DNA from: a virus | Reading direction: 5' to 3' (one strand) | Virus record (IMG/VR): IMGVR_UViG_3300045741_000088 | Span: 1-32,522 of that record | DNA length: 32,522 nt | In this document: positions 21,120 through 28,645 of the stretch, in pieces | Layout of the letters: every line of letters begins with the position of its first letter | How positions within the stretch are numbered: the first letter of the stretch is position 1 | Notes under the pieces: generated by a model | Told to the model about the DNA's origin: nothing | Seen by the model: the letters and a program-made list of their open reading frames with translations, nothing else | Database searches by the model: none | Position numbers and translations under genes: made by a program

Positions 21120-21533
21120 ATGCTTAAAGTTAAGTTAATCGACGAACAAGCCACCTTAAACAACTTCAAGTACGTAGACACCAAGGAGTACATCCCTGGA
21201 CAACGCCTAGTTCTTAATGTTCAGATCCTGGACGCTGAGACCGGTCAGAGACTCATCCCCGACTCAGGCGCCCAGATCAATGCCATCTTTCAGCAATCTG
21301 ACGGCACCGAGCTCACGATTCCAGGCTCTGCTCTATTCGATCCAGATGACCGATCCATGTATCAGTTCGTGCTCACTGGAGCTCAGACTCTTCTAGTCAT
21401 CGGTGGCAACGTCAGGTTCGACCTGGACTTCAACGGATCCGGTACTTTGCCGGCTCTCGCGAATTCATCTGATCTTCGCATGGGGATGGGCTACAGCCTG
21501 ATCGCTAAGATCACGTTTGACGGAGACTGCTAA
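21120..21533 (+). CDS. Hypothetical virion-type protein, 137 aa
   Basis: Not recognised. It is beta-rich throughout ('RLVLNVQILDAETGQRLIPDSGAQINAIF', 'NVRFDLDFNGSGTLPAL'), with no catalytic or membrane features; this composition fits a capsid- or neck-associated protein. TTGGAG precedes the ATG. The stop overlaps the start of the adaptor-like gene (TAATG), which places it in a structural operon. Confidence 0.6.
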   Translation: MLKVKLIDEQATLNNFKYVDTKEYIPGQRLVLNVQILDAETGQRLIPDSGAQINAIFQQSDGTELTIPGSALFDPDDRSMYQFVLTGAQTLLVIGGNVRFDLDFNGSGTLPALANSSDLRMGMGYSLIAKITFDGDC

Positions 21534-22378
21534 TGGGTAAGGTAAAGGCAGTCAACAAGGTACCGCTGCTCAACACGCTCGACGGTAAGAAGACGGAGCC
21601 GCTCGTCAACATCAAGCAGCTTAAAGCTACGTGGTTGTTCGGCGTCAAGATCCGTGACAAAGAGACCGGAGCCGAGTTCTCAGAGGACGCGTACCAGAAC
21701 GCGATCGACACCGCGGTATCGCTACTCGAGCACTACCTGGACATCCAGATCTCCCCGATCAAGGCCTTCAAGGAGTACAAGGACTACCACCGCACCGAGT
21801 ACTACGACTGGGGCTACTTTCAGCTGAACAACTTCCCGATCGAGCGAGTGAACTCCATCCGCTTGGTGTACTTCAGAGACGACAACGGCGAGGTCGACGA
21901 GACTCAGAGCATCACGATCCCAGGCAACTGGATCCGGGCTGACGGTACCGACGGCACCATTCGACTGGTTCCTAACGGTAAGTTTCCCGGTAACCTCCAG
22001 ATCGGAAGCACCGGCTTCTACCCAGAGCTCTTCTCTGTGGCTCAAGTTCCGCACGCGTGGGAGATCAACTACGACTACGGATTCTGCTCAGGTCAAGTTC
22101 CAGTTCTATTGAACCAAGCAATCTCGATGGTGGCAGCGATCATCTGCTTGATCACCGCAGGTCACTTGATCCTAGGAGCTGGTATCGCAGGAACGAGCAT
22201 CAGCTTAGACGGTCTCTCTCAGTCGATCAACACGACTCAGTCTGCCGAGAACTCAGGATTCTCGTCAGTCATCAAGGACATCACGGACAAGCTCTACGGC
22301 ACTACGAAGGATGATCCGTTTGCTATCCTGAAGATACTCAAAAACTACTATAAAGGTCAGACGATAACAATCCTATGA
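21533..22378 (+). CDS. Putative head-tail adaptor or connector-associated protein, 281 aa
   Basis: Residues 25-75 (VNIKQLKATWLFGVKIRD..GAEFSEDAYQNAIDTAVSLLEHYLDI) resemble the helical start of phage head-tail adaptor proteins, where a helix bundle is formed from 'a.q..ie.Av..le..ldi'. A beta insertion follows (90-180, 'FPIERVNSIRLVYF...ITIPGNWIR'), then helices with a hydrophobic stretch (AISMVAAIICLITAGHLILG, about 197-216) that is probably buried and not membrane-spanning. The end is 'FAILKILKNYYKGQTITIL'. The assignment is by resemblance and position beside other structural genes. Stop overlaps the next ATG (ATGA). Confidence 0.5.
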   Translation: MGKVKAVNKVPLLNTLDGKKTEPLVNIKQLKATWLFGVKIRDKETGAEFSEDAYQNAIDTAVSLLEHYLDIQISPIKAFKEYKDYHRTEYYDWGYFQLNNFPIERVNSIRLVYFRDDNGEVDETQSITIPGNWIRADGTDGTIRLVPNGKFPGNLQIGSTGFYPELFSVAQVPHAWEINYDYGFCSGQVPVLLNQAISMVAAIICLITAGHLILGAGIAGTSISLDGLSQSINTTQSAENSGFSSVIKDITDKLYGTTKDDPFAILKILKNYYKGQTITIL

Positions 22379-23436
22379 ATAACGTCATAAGCTTACTCGA
22401 CAAATTAGAGAAGGGTGGAAAGCCGGCGCAGGTCGGAGAGATCCGTACTTACTCCGGAGTTCAGTACCAGAAGATGGGTAACGGCGAGTGGAAGCCGGTT
22501 AAGCACCCAGAGGAGAAGCAGCTCGAGGCCATGGACGCTAAGAAAGAGAAGACTCCTCGTCAAACTCTAGAGGAGAAGCTGACCGATAAGAAGCTGATCA
22601 CTCAGGCTGAGCAGCATCTTCAGGATCTCGAGAACGGAGCCGTTCTAAAGGACACAAAGACCCGCGATGGTCAACCAGTGTTCACAAACCTTGACGCAGC
22701 GCTCGCTCACGGCTACGGACCTGAGCAGTTTCGCGAGGTCGGAAACTTGTTCTACACCAGAGCTCAGCAGCTGTCAGCTGGCATCGAGCGCATGAAGCAA
22801 TCAGGAACCAAGATCGAGCCAACGTTCGAGAAGATCGTCAAGATCAACGAGAGGCTCGGCAAGCAGTTCTTATCTCAGGCTAACCGAATCGATGACCGAA
22901 GAGCTAAGGCTGCGGCGGACGACAAGGCCGCTCAAGCTAAGCGCGCTGCTGGTGTCAAGAAGTCTGTTACCTCGATGGGACACCTAGACTCGGCCGAGAT
23001 AGACACAGCTAAGTTCTCGGTCGAGAACACTGAGTCGACTCTACTTGACCAGCTGAGATCCGTCATGGACGGATACCAGTACGGCGAGGTCCCGAGGATG
23101 GTAGTTCTTCCGAAGGGTGATCTGCACCTGGTGAAGGTCGAGGATGGACTATACTCTGGGGTCTTTAAGAAGCTCGACGCCACTCCAGACGGGGTGCTTG
23201 AGGACAACGCCAAGATCCGCATCGAGCGGATGACCCTCCCCAGCCTAGCCCAACTATGCTTCGCTAAGGAGTGGGCTCAGAAGGTGGTTCCTTTACCACC
23301 CCCGCCTCCGATGGACCCGGTAAAGGTCGAGGCCCTGACCGAGACGCTCGTCAACCCTGTGGTTGCGCAACCTATTGAGTCTGAGATGGATAAGCGGCTC
23401 CGGATGATGGAGCTCCTGGTCAAACTAACGACCTAA
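22375..23436 (+). CDS. Hypothetical structural protein, 353 aa
   Basis: Not recognised. Near the N-terminus is 'GEIRTYSGVQYQKMGNGEWKPVK' (22-44), a short motif seen in many phage head-associated proteins. Helical charged regions follow (EEKQLEAMDAKKEKTPRQTLEEKL, and 'RAKAAADDKAAQAKRAAGVKK' at about 175-196), then a beta part at about 240-300 (RMVVLPKGDLHLVKVEDGLYSGVFKK). There is a Pro-rich hinge 'VPLPPPPPMDP' (about 306-316). It is translationally coupled to the adaptor-like gene. It may be a minor capsid or internal head protein. Confidence 0.55.
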   Translation: MNNVISLLDKLEKGGKPAQVGEIRTYSGVQYQKMGNGEWKPVKHPEEKQLEAMDAKKEKTPRQTLEEKLTDKKLITQAEQHLQDLENGAVLKDTKTRDGQPVFTNLDAALAHGYGPEQFREVGNLFYTRAQQLSAGIERMKQSGTKIEPTFEKIVKINERLGKQFLSQANRIDDRRAKAAADDKAAQAKRAAGVKKSVTSMGHLDSAEIDTAKFSVENTESTLLDQLRSVMDGYQYGEVPRMVVLPKGDLHLVKVEDGLYSGVFKKLDATPDGVLEDNAKIRIERMTLPSLAQLCFAKEWAQKVVPLPPPPPMDPVKVEALTETLVNPVVAQPIESEMDKRLRMMELLVKLTT

Positions 23437-23443
23437 CTTGCAA

Positions 23444-23456
23444 GGTATAATTAAGA
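23444..23456 (+). promoter_or_regulatory. Phage -10-type promoter element GGTATAATTAAGA
   Basis: Exact second copy of the 13-mer at 20632. TATAAT is at 23446-23451; the predicted start is near 23458, 22 bases before the ATG at 23480. No clear -35. Confidence 0.55.
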
Positions 23457-23479
23457 ACATACAAAGTCTGGAGAGAACA

Positions 23480-24535
23480 ATGGACGAGATCACTAAGAAG
23501 ATTGAAGAGATGGCCGAGAAGATGGAGAAGGCGTCAGCTGAGCCCTCTGAGCGGCTGTTCTCAGTTATTAAGTCGCTCGGCGCTGAGGGGCTGAAGAAGA
23601 AGCTCCCTACCCTGACCGATGAAGAGAAGACCGTACTTAAGGCCGCTCTCGAGGAGATGACCATGAAGAAAGCCGTAAGCTTTGACAAAGAAGCTCAGTC
23701 CGCTAAGCACATCCGGGGCAAGATCACCGATACGCTCATCCAGGAAGAGATCGCTTCAGATGACGCTGATGAGAAGCTGATGAAGCCTGAGGCTGCAAAG
23801 CAAGATCATCAAGGCACTCCAACCGATGGTTGGGAAGGTCAGGTCATCAAAGCCATGGAGGACAATCTCGATGCAGTCATCGAGAAGGCCATGGAGAAGT
23901 GCAACGACGACAAGATGGTCATGAAGAAGCTTAAAGAGAAGGGCATGGACGAGTCAAAAGTTCAAGGCGCTCTCGACAAGTACAAGGCTAAGAAAGACGT
24001 TAAGAAGTCTGAGCCCGAAGCTGCGCCTGCTGAAGACCTTGAGAAAGGTAAGATGAAGAATAAGGCCATGGATAAAGAAGAAGCTAAGGACAAGATCATG
24101 GCTATGGAAGAGAAAGAGCACGGAACTAAGGATCCTAAGAAGCTAGTTGAAGCTGAGAAGAAAGAAGACAAGGACGAGAAGAAAGAAGACAAGAAGATGA
24201 AGAAGTCTACCACTTGGGAAGATGACAACCGCTTGTTCAAGTCTAACGTTCTTGGCCGCAACCACAGCTTCAACCTTGAGCAGTTCGTCAACGAGACCGT
24301 CGCGAGCGAGCCCAAGGCTGAGGAGATCAAGAAGTCAGAGACTAAGAAGGAAGACCTGAACGACATCATCGCTAAGTCTCAAGACCGTAACTGGGATGAG
24401 ATCCAAGGCGACGTCCTCAAGGCTGAAGCTAAGAAGAAGCAGAACGGCACCCTCACCAAGTCATTCGAGATCGCGGACCTCGCGGCTTCGATGGGATTGT
24501 CTGAGGAAGAAGCTAAGAAGATTTTAGGCGAGTAA
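23480..24535 (+). CDS. Highly charged Lys/Glu-rich head-assembly-type protein, 351 aa
   Basis: Extremely Lys/Glu/Asp/Met-rich, with a low-complexity block (KKEDKDEKKEDKKMKK) in the second half and a more ordered end (SFEIADLAASMGLSEEEAKKILGE). It has seven Lys-Ser dipeptides, like the protease and scaffold proteins, and the composition is that of an internal or scaffold-like head protein that is proteolysed. A leucine-rich segment at about 30-65 (LGAEGLKKKLPTLTDEEKTVLKAALEEMT) is helical. I start at ATG 23480 (GGAGAG seven bases upstream); the in-frame upstream TTG at 23438 lies on the promoter and is unlikely. The gene is followed by a structured intergenic RNA. Confidence 0.6.
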   Translation: MDEITKKIEEMAEKMEKASAEPSERLFSVIKSLGAEGLKKKLPTLTDEEKTVLKAALEEMTMKKAVSFDKEAQSAKHIRGKITDTLIQEEIASDDADEKLMKPEAAKQDHQGTPTDGWEGQVIKAMEDNLDAVIEKAMEKCNDDKMVMKKLKEKGMDESKVQGALDKYKAKKDVKKSEPEAAPAEDLEKGKMKNKAMDKEEAKDKIMAMEEKEHGTKDPKKLVEAEKKEDKDEKKEDKKMKKSTTWEDDNRLFKSNVLGRNHSFNLEQFVNETVASEPKAEEIKKSETKKEDLNDIIAKSQDRNWDEIQGDVLKAEAKKKQNGTLTKSFEIADLAASMGLSEEEAKKILGE

Positions 24536-24545
24536 CTTATTAAAT

Positions 24546-24612
24546 CGACGTAAGTCGTCCGTGGGAACGCTAAGTCCCTCAGCTTGAGGTAAAACGACCA
24601 CGGTTCCCACGG
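24546..24612 (+). ncRNA. Structured leader-like RNA with attenuator features
   Basis: In the 114-base gap after the stop at 24535 are: a CGAC-GTAA-GTCG hairpin (24546-24557); a perfect 10-bp pairing CCGTGGGAAC/GTTCCCACGG (24559-24568 with 24603-24612) enclosing a second hairpin CCTCA-GCT-TGAGG (24577-24589); and GTCGT (24554-24558) complementary to ACGAC (24594-24598), which would make a pseudoknot with the long stem. The 3' arm of the long stem shares ACGG (24609-24612) with the base of the terminator stem, so the two folds exclude each other. A regulatory RNA is the simplest reading; the ligand or signal is unknown. Confidence 0.55.
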
Positions 24613-24639
24613 GCCAGCATAAACTGGCCCGTTTTATTT
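24609..24639 (+). terminator. Rho-independent terminator, possibly conditional
   Basis: ACGGGCCAG / CTGGCCCGT forms a 9-bp stem (24609-24617 with 24624-24632), loop CATAAA, followed by TTTTATTT. It lies 11 bases before the ATG at 24650. Full pairing is prevented if the upstream long stem forms. Confidence 0.85.
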
Positions 24640-24649
24640 GAGGTGTAGG

Positions 24650-24961
24650 ATGTTCGCGTCAATTATAGAGAAGTGGAAAGAGTTCGTAGATTCAATGAAC
24701 GCCAAGGGCATTCCTATGCCTATGATCCGCGACCCGAAGCAAGGCGCATCGGTATCTCTCACTCTCGTGTTCATCAGCTTCAACATCTGGGTAGTATCTA
24801 TCGTGGGTAAGTGGTCTGGTCAGCTTGGAGGCATTGATCCTAGCCAGACCCTGAACATGTTCATGGTTTGCGCTGGCTTGTACTTCGGCCGCAAGATGCA
24901 GAAGAACAAGGATGGAAGCGTAGTCGTCGAAGAGAAGCAAGAGCCTAAGAAGGAAGAATAA
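24650..24961 (+). CDS. Small two-span membrane protein (holin-like candidate), 103 aa
   Basis: Two hydrophobic segments lie at about 34-53 (SVSLTLVFISFNIWVVSIVG) and 66-82 (QTLNMFMVCAGLYFGRK), with a charged Lys/Glu C-terminal tail. A short amphipathic N-terminal part (KWKEFVDSMNAKG) ends in a Pro/Met stretch. Size and topology would fit a holin, but similar proteins occur among phage structural genes. Its ribosome site (TTGAGG) begins right after the terminator, so its expression may be controlled by the upstream RNA. The start at 24650 is preferred over an in-frame TTG at 24638 within the T tract. The TAA overlaps the next ATG. Confidence 0.6.
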   Translation: MFASIIEKWKEFVDSMNAKGIPMPMIRDPKQGASVSLTLVFISFNIWVVSIVGKWSGQLGGIDPSQTLNMFMVCAGLYFGRKMQKNKDGSVVVEEKQEPKKEE

Positions 24962-25782
24962 TGTACGGGCACAACAAGAAGACCAAGAGAGCTAAGGGCT
25001 GGGACGTAAAGGAAGACAAGGTACTTCCCGATACGGACGCCCGCCAGCGCGTAGACTTGCGCGTAGACGACTTTGATCGAATGATCGAGCAAAAGGGCGT
25101 CAACGTTCGCATCTACCGAAGCATGTACTGCCCGAACGTTAAGTCATCCGACGGTGGAGAGCACGAGATAGACTGTGTTCTGTGCAACGGATCTGGGTAC
25201 ATCGACCGAACACCGATCACCGTAAAAGCCTTCATCCAGAACCAAGAGATGGAGCGAATGATGGATCAGTCAGGTCAGCACGACGGAAACTCAGTGCTCA
25301 TGACGTTCCCTATCGGTGTGGAGCTTCAGTACTTCACGCTCATCGAGCTCTGCGACTTCACGGACATTTACTACCAGCGCGTCATGCGTAAGCCTGGATC
25401 TAATACTGACATCTTAAAGTACAAGGCTTGCCGAGTGAACCTGATCGTTGACAAGAACGGCGTTGAGTACTTTCAAGCTCAAGACTTCAACATCGACCAG
25501 AACGGCAACATCAAGTGGGGCGCTAGAAAGCCCGCTGACGGTGTTGTCTACTCCATCCACTACGAGAAGCACTCTCAGTACCGGGCGACCAAGGCGATGC
25601 ATGTAAATCGCTACACTCAGTACAAAGCACCTGGCGAGCCTAACGTCGAGCACATCAAGATGATGGAGCAGTGGATGTGCACCAAGGAGTTCTTACTCCG
25701 ACGTAAGGACATCAACACTCAAGAGGATCTACACGAGGGTCCGTTCGACGAGCACGACAACAAGACCGGCGATAACGATTAA
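24961..25782 (+). CDS. Phage structural protein with zinc-finger-like CPN...C..C.G.G motif, 273 aa
   Basis: The segment 'YRSMYCPNVKSSDGGEHEID' then 'CVLCNGSGYIDR' has Cys57, Cys72 and Cys75 and the 'C.LC.GSG' knuckle found in a family of phage head/neck proteins that carry a 'CP......DP.C..C.GtG' pattern. The rest alternates beta strands and loops (VDKNGVEYFQAQDFNIDQNGNIKWG). Such proteins are usually annotated as virion structural proteins near the connector; the exact position in the particle is not known. It is the last plus-strand gene before a convergent minus-strand unit; its TAA overlaps the stop of the opposing gene. Confidence 0.65.
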   Translation: MYGHNKKTKRAKGWDVKEDKVLPDTDARQRVDLRVDDFDRMIEQKGVNVRIYRSMYCPNVKSSDGGEHEIDCVLCNGSGYIDRTPITVKAFIQNQEMERMMDQSGQHDGNSVLMTFPIGVELQYFTLIELCDFTDIYYQRVMRKPGSNTDILKYKACRVNLIVDKNGVEYFQAQDFNIDQNGNIKWGARKPADGVVYSIHYEKHSQYRATKAMHVNRYTQYKAPGEPNVEHIKMMEQWMCTKEFLLRRKDINTQEDLHEGPFDEHDNKTGDND

Positions 25783-25794
25783 AACTCTTTAATC
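25777..25794. other. A/T-rich inverted repeat at a convergent gene junction
   Basis: GATTAAA-ACTC-TTTAATC is a perfect 7-bp stem that contains both opposing stop codons. It could act as a weak two-way terminator, but lacks a GC-rich stem and T tract. Confidence 0.4.
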
Positions 25795-26105
25795 AAGATG
25801 AGATTGATGGTGTAGTTTTGGTCTGAGAAGATGTACTCCATCTCAGGTCTCAGGATCCACTTATCTTTAGTCTGATACTTGAAGTTCTTGAACGGCTTGG
25901 TCGATACTCTCCCGGCGAAGAGCGGGTACGCGTAACCAGCGTACGCGAGCTCGTCCTTGGTGATGCCGGTGAAGTCGTATAGCTTACGCTCGGCATCGTC
26001 CTGAAAGACGCGCATCTCCTCCTTCATCATCTGAGTCTCTAGCAAGGCGCGTCTTGACATGTCGCTGGCGTCCCGATACTTAGGATCCAGCGAGGCCAAG
26101 AACAC
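25779..26105 (-). CDS. Hypothetical protein, 108 aa
   Basis: Not recognised. A charged helix (LLETQMMKEEMRVFQDDAERKLYDF) is followed by an aromatic/glycine region (YAGYAYPLFAGRVSTKPFKNFKY) and a strand-rich end. The start is uncertain: GTG at 26105 has no convincing ribosome site, and it stands 16 bases after the upstream gene. Its stop codon overlaps the stop of the opposite gene. It lies in the sigma-factor operon. Confidence 0.55.
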   Translation of the reverse strand: MFLASLDPKYRDASDMSRRALLETQMMKEEMRVFQDDAERKLYDFTGITKDELAYAGYAYPLFAGRVSTKPFKNFKYQTKDKWILRPEMEYIFSDQNYTINLILIKEF

Positions 26106-26121
26106 ACCAAGATAGATCAGC

Positions 26122-26646
26122 TTACCTACGTGACCGATCGTCCAACTCCTCGTTAAGCTGAGCGTACAACGAGTCTACCTCTATGACGCTCTTGCGAAAG
26201 AACTGCTGAAGCTTGTCTATGTTCTGGTGGAGATCACCGTCAAACTGCTGAACGTGCGCCTTGACTAAAGCGTTCATCCTAGAGTCGAGACCTTCTTGAC
26301 GCTTACGTCTAGTCTCCTCGTACGCTAGGTTGCGCTCTTCGCGGATCTTATGGTTGTTCTTTAAGACCTCAAGACCAGGTCCGTTAAGCTTACGGTTCTT
26401 CCCAGATATGATGCCGCACTCGGTGCATACCAGGTAGCTATCAACTGGCAGCGAGCCAAGAACCAGCTTGGCCTTCTCCCAGGTGTGGATCTCGCACCCG
26501 TAGCCCGGAGGAATGGGTTCTACTGACGGATACTTCTGTCGAAGCTTCCGGTGCTCGATGATGCCTAAGATCAGCAAGCTAGTTCGATAAGCTACGATGC
26601 CGACTAACGCGCTAACCAAGACTAAGAGTACAAGTGCCTCACCCAT
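26122..26646 (-). CDS. Membrane protein with zinc ribbon, 174 aa
   Basis: A hydrophobic N-terminus (about 4-30, ALVLLVLVSALVGIVAY...) gives one or two membrane segments. Cys51 and His54 (GCEIHTW) together with Cys74 and Cys77 (YLVCTECG) look like a zinc ribbon, and a long helical tail (about 100-174) follows. I take the ATG at 26646 because AGGAGG lies seven bases upstream, inside the end of the sigma gene; a TTG six bases further upstream is less likely. Role unknown; the coupling to the sigma factor suggests co-regulation. Confidence 0.7.
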   Translation of the reverse strand: MGEALVLLVLVSALVGIVAYRTSLLILGIIEHRKLRQKYPSVEPIPPGYGCEIHTWEKAKLVLGSLPVDSYLVCTECGIISGKNRKLNGPGLEVLKNNHKIREERNLAYEETRRKRQEGLDSRMNALVKAHVQQFDGDLHQNIDKLQQFFRKSVIEVDSLYAQLNEELDDRSRR

Positions 26647-28021
26647 TTGCAAGCCTCCTCGCTCGTTTCTTGAGCGTTCTAAAAGCAGAGCACTGGATCA
26701 CTCGAACGCCCTGCTTGGTTATACCGATCTCGTCTGCGATAGCCTGGAGGGTCATGCCCTCGTCGTCCGGGACCTCACCGATGCCGAAGCGAAGTCTTAT
26801 GATCTTCTCAGTTCTAGGGTCGAGAGTAGACAGTATGTCTCTGATTCGATCCTGGAGAACCTTACGCTCCACCACCGAGGTGGGAGACTCTACGTCAGAA
26901 GGAAGCATCTCAAGAAGAGACATCCCAGACGACAGCTCCTCTTCTAAGCCGATCTCGTACTGAGCCCGCGTCTGAAGATCTTCTAGGACCTTGACCTCGA
27001 TGCCCGACTCCTTAGATACCTCAGCGTTAGTCGGAGCGCGACCCAGTGTCTGGGTCATCTTGGATATGAGCTTTCGTAGGTTAGTCTCCATCCACTCGAT
27101 GTGGGTTGGAACTCGAACGGTCTTGCCTTTATTTGATATAGCACGCTTGATGGACTGGTCGATCCACCACGTGGCGTACGTTGATACCTTTGTCTTCTTT
27201 GATGAGTCGAACTTATCGACCGCTCGCATCAAGCCTAGGTTTCCTTCTTGGATCAGGTCCTCGAAGTCGAGGCCCTTACCGACGTGCTTCTTAGCTCTGG
27301 AGATGACGAGTCTCAGGTTCTTGTTGATGAGCTCGTTGCGGAAAGCTGAAGCCTTGAACTCAAGGTCAGATATCGTCTTAGAGGTCTCCTTCACTTCAGC
27401 GAAAGGAGCTCTCACCTTCTCGCGAGCGGTGCTGTACTCCATTATGACGTGCGACCACTCGACTAGCTTGTTGTTGTACTTGGCGTCGGTCAGCGAGTAC
27501 TCAGACTTGATCCTAGATCGAAGATCAGGAGAGTCGGTAGTGATCTGAGCCATGATGTCGTCGTTAGTCTCGGATTGGTCAAAGTACTTTCTGATGGACT
27601 TGAACTTAGATTCTATGTCTTGGATCAGCGAGTTCTTTCGCTTGATCTCAGTTACCACACCGTACACGACGTTGCCGGTGAGCGCTACGTCAAGCAGCAG
27701 CTGATCTACGTCGATGTCCTTGCCGAGGAGCTTCACGAGCTCGGTGAACTTCTGATGAATCTCCTTCTGAGCATCTTTAGACGACTCCTCATCCAAGCGC
27801 TTAGATATGTCGATGATGGACTCGCCGCCAGAGTCAAGGTTCTCTAGGTACATCTTCAGCTCTCGACGAGAGAACGGAGTTCGCGTCAGGTTGCTGAGGA
27901 TCTGCTTTTGAAACACTTCGATGCTCTTGATGAGCTCTTCTTCTTGAGCTCGCGTCAGGAGCGGACCAGAATCGATTGACTTGAGATACGCGTTTATCGT
28001 TTGATCTAGTTTTTTACTCAT
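26639..28021 (-). CDS. Phage-encoded sigma70-family RNA polymerase sigma factor, 460 aa
   Basis: Region 1.2 is at 5-37 (DQTINAYLKSIDSGPLLTRAQEEEL). A long non-conserved segment of about 190 residues follows. Region 2 is at 230-315: 'NLRLVISRAKKHVGKGLDFEDLIQEGNLGLMRAVDKFD', then STYATWWIDQSIKRAIS. Region 3 is at 315-375 and region 4 at 390-455 (LDPRTEKIIRLRFGI, then 'TLQAIADEIGITKQGVRVIQ'). Region 1.1 is absent. The conserved melting residues YATWW (282-286) are kept. Two contact sites deviate from E. coli RpoD: WWIRQAITRA reads WWIDQSIKRA, and the region 4.2 recognition core R-E-R-I-R-Q-I-E reads K-Q-G-V-R-V-I-Q. It would reprogramme host RNA polymerase to phage promoters. The ATG at 28021 follows a GGGGGTG ribosome site and has its own sigma70-like promoter. 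It is the first gene of a three-gene minus operon. Confidence 0.93.
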   Translation of the reverse strand: MSKKLDQTINAYLKSIDSGPLLTRAQEEELIKSIEVFQKQILSNLTRTPFSRRELKMYLENLDSGGESIIDISKRLDEESSKDAQKEIHQKFTELVKLLGKDIDVDQLLLDVALTGNVVYGVVTEIKRKNSLIQDIESKFKSIRKYFDQSETNDDIMAQITTDSPDLRSRIKSEYSLTDAKYNNKLVEWSHVIMEYSTAREKVRAPFAEVKETSKTISDLEFKASAFRNELINKNLRLVISRAKKHVGKGLDFEDLIQEGNLGLMRAVDKFDSSKKTKVSTYATWWIDQSIKRAISNKGKTVRVPTHIEWMETNLRKLISKMTQTLGRAPTNAEVSKESGIEVKVLEDLQTRAQYEIGLEEELSSGMSLLEMLPSDVESPTSVVERKVLQDRIRDILSTLDPRTEKIIRLRFGIGEVPDDEGMTLQAIADEIGITKQGVRVIQCSAFRTLKKRARRLANG

Positions 28022-28044
28022 CAGTACACCCCCTGATATATTCT

Positions 28045-28073
28045 ATTTTAAGCCCGTTTTACTGCGCTTGCAA
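28045..28073 (-). promoter_or_regulatory. Sigma70-like promoter of the sigma-factor gene (TTGCAA-N17-TAAAAT)
   Basis: On the minus strand TTGCAA (28073-28068), a 17-base spacer and TAAAAT (28050-28045) precede the sigma ATG; the leader is about 18 bases. Unlike most other promoter elements in the window it has a recognisable -35, as would suit transcription by host sigma at an early stage. Confidence 0.55.
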
Positions 28074-28140
28074 AGCAAGAGCCTAGGAGCGTATCATTTT
28101 TATGCACTCTAGTAAACAAGATTGCATCAAATTCATGCAG

Positions 28141-28170
28141 TTTACGGCTACGCCCCACTCCTGCAATAAT
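28141..28170 (+). promoter_or_regulatory. Candidate promoter of the nucleotide-modification operon
   Basis: TTTACG, 18 bases, then TG-C-AATAAT (extended -10, 28162-28170) with a start near 28177, followed by TAGGAGGG and the ATG at 28196. The 174-base divergent gap (28022-28195) holds this and the sigma promoter; I see nothing else in it. Confidence 0.4.
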
Positions 28171-28195
28171 AGATCGCTAATAGGAGGGTCTAGCA

Positions 28196-28645
28196 ATGTC
28201 CCAGATTAACCCTGAGAATCGATGCGCTCAGTTGTTCTCTAAGGCTTTTGAGAAGCCTGAAGATGCCTTAAAGGCGATGTTCGACATGCAGCTCGCTCTT
28301 CAGCGAGACGTAGCGCGCCGCAAACCTGACACAGCCCTCGACTACGACATGGCTGGCTTCAAGCAGCGCGTGGATCAGATCTCTAAGGAGTGGAGAAACA
28401 TGAACCTAGAGATGGCTGAGCTTCTCGAGCGTCTGCCGTTCAAGGAGTGGAAGACCTACTCGCCTGAAGCTCTGGCCGGCTTTACGTCCGATGAGCAGAA
28501 GCTTGAGACGTGGTACGAGTACATCGACGTGTTCCACTTCTTCATGAACGTAGGTCTGTTGTTGGGTATCACGCCTGAGATCTTCGTTCAACTTTACATG
28601 ACGAAGAACGCCGAGAACTTCGACCGCCAGAAGAGAGGATACTGA
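28196..28645 (+). CDS. gp56-like dCTP/dUTP pyrophosphatase (dimeric dUTPase_2/dCTPase family)
   Basis: This 149-residue protein has the helical NTP-pyrophosphatase signature: 'ALKAMFDMQLALQ' (24-36), Glu72/Glu75 in NLEMAELLE, 'PFKEWK' (81-86), Glu108/Asp111 in WYEYIDVFHFFMN, and the ending 'TKNAENFDRQKRGY'. This matches the family of dimeric dUTPases that includes T4 gp56 dCTPase/dUTPase. The reaction is dCTP (or dUTP) to dCMP (or dUMP) and pyrophosphate, with metal ions held by the acidic pairs. It begins an operon in which the next enzyme uses the monophosphate product. Which nucleotide is preferred cannot be read directly; the Asp in the neighbouring TS-fold protein points to dCTP. The ribosome site is TAGGAGGG, eight bases from the ATG. 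Confidence 0.85.
   Translation: MSQINPENRCAQLFSKAFEKPEDALKAMFDMQLALQRDVARRKPDTALDYDMAGFKQRVDQISKEWRNMNLEMAELLERLPFKEWKTYSPEALAGFTSDEQKLETWYEYIDVFHFFMNVGLLLGITPEIFVQLYMTKNAENFDRQKRGY

Noticed and set aside
23438-23479. Upstream TTG start of the charged head protein
   Set aside because: The extension reads through the promoter element itself; the ATG at 23480 has a good ribosome site.
25784-25794. Strong bidirectional terminator at the convergent junction
   Set aside because: The stem is only 7 bp and A/T-rich with no T tract; recorded only as an inverted repeat.
26103-26160. A longer version of the 108-residue minus-strand gene
   Set aside because: Upstream codons stay open but contain no ATG, and no ribosome site is seen; the start is left uncertain.
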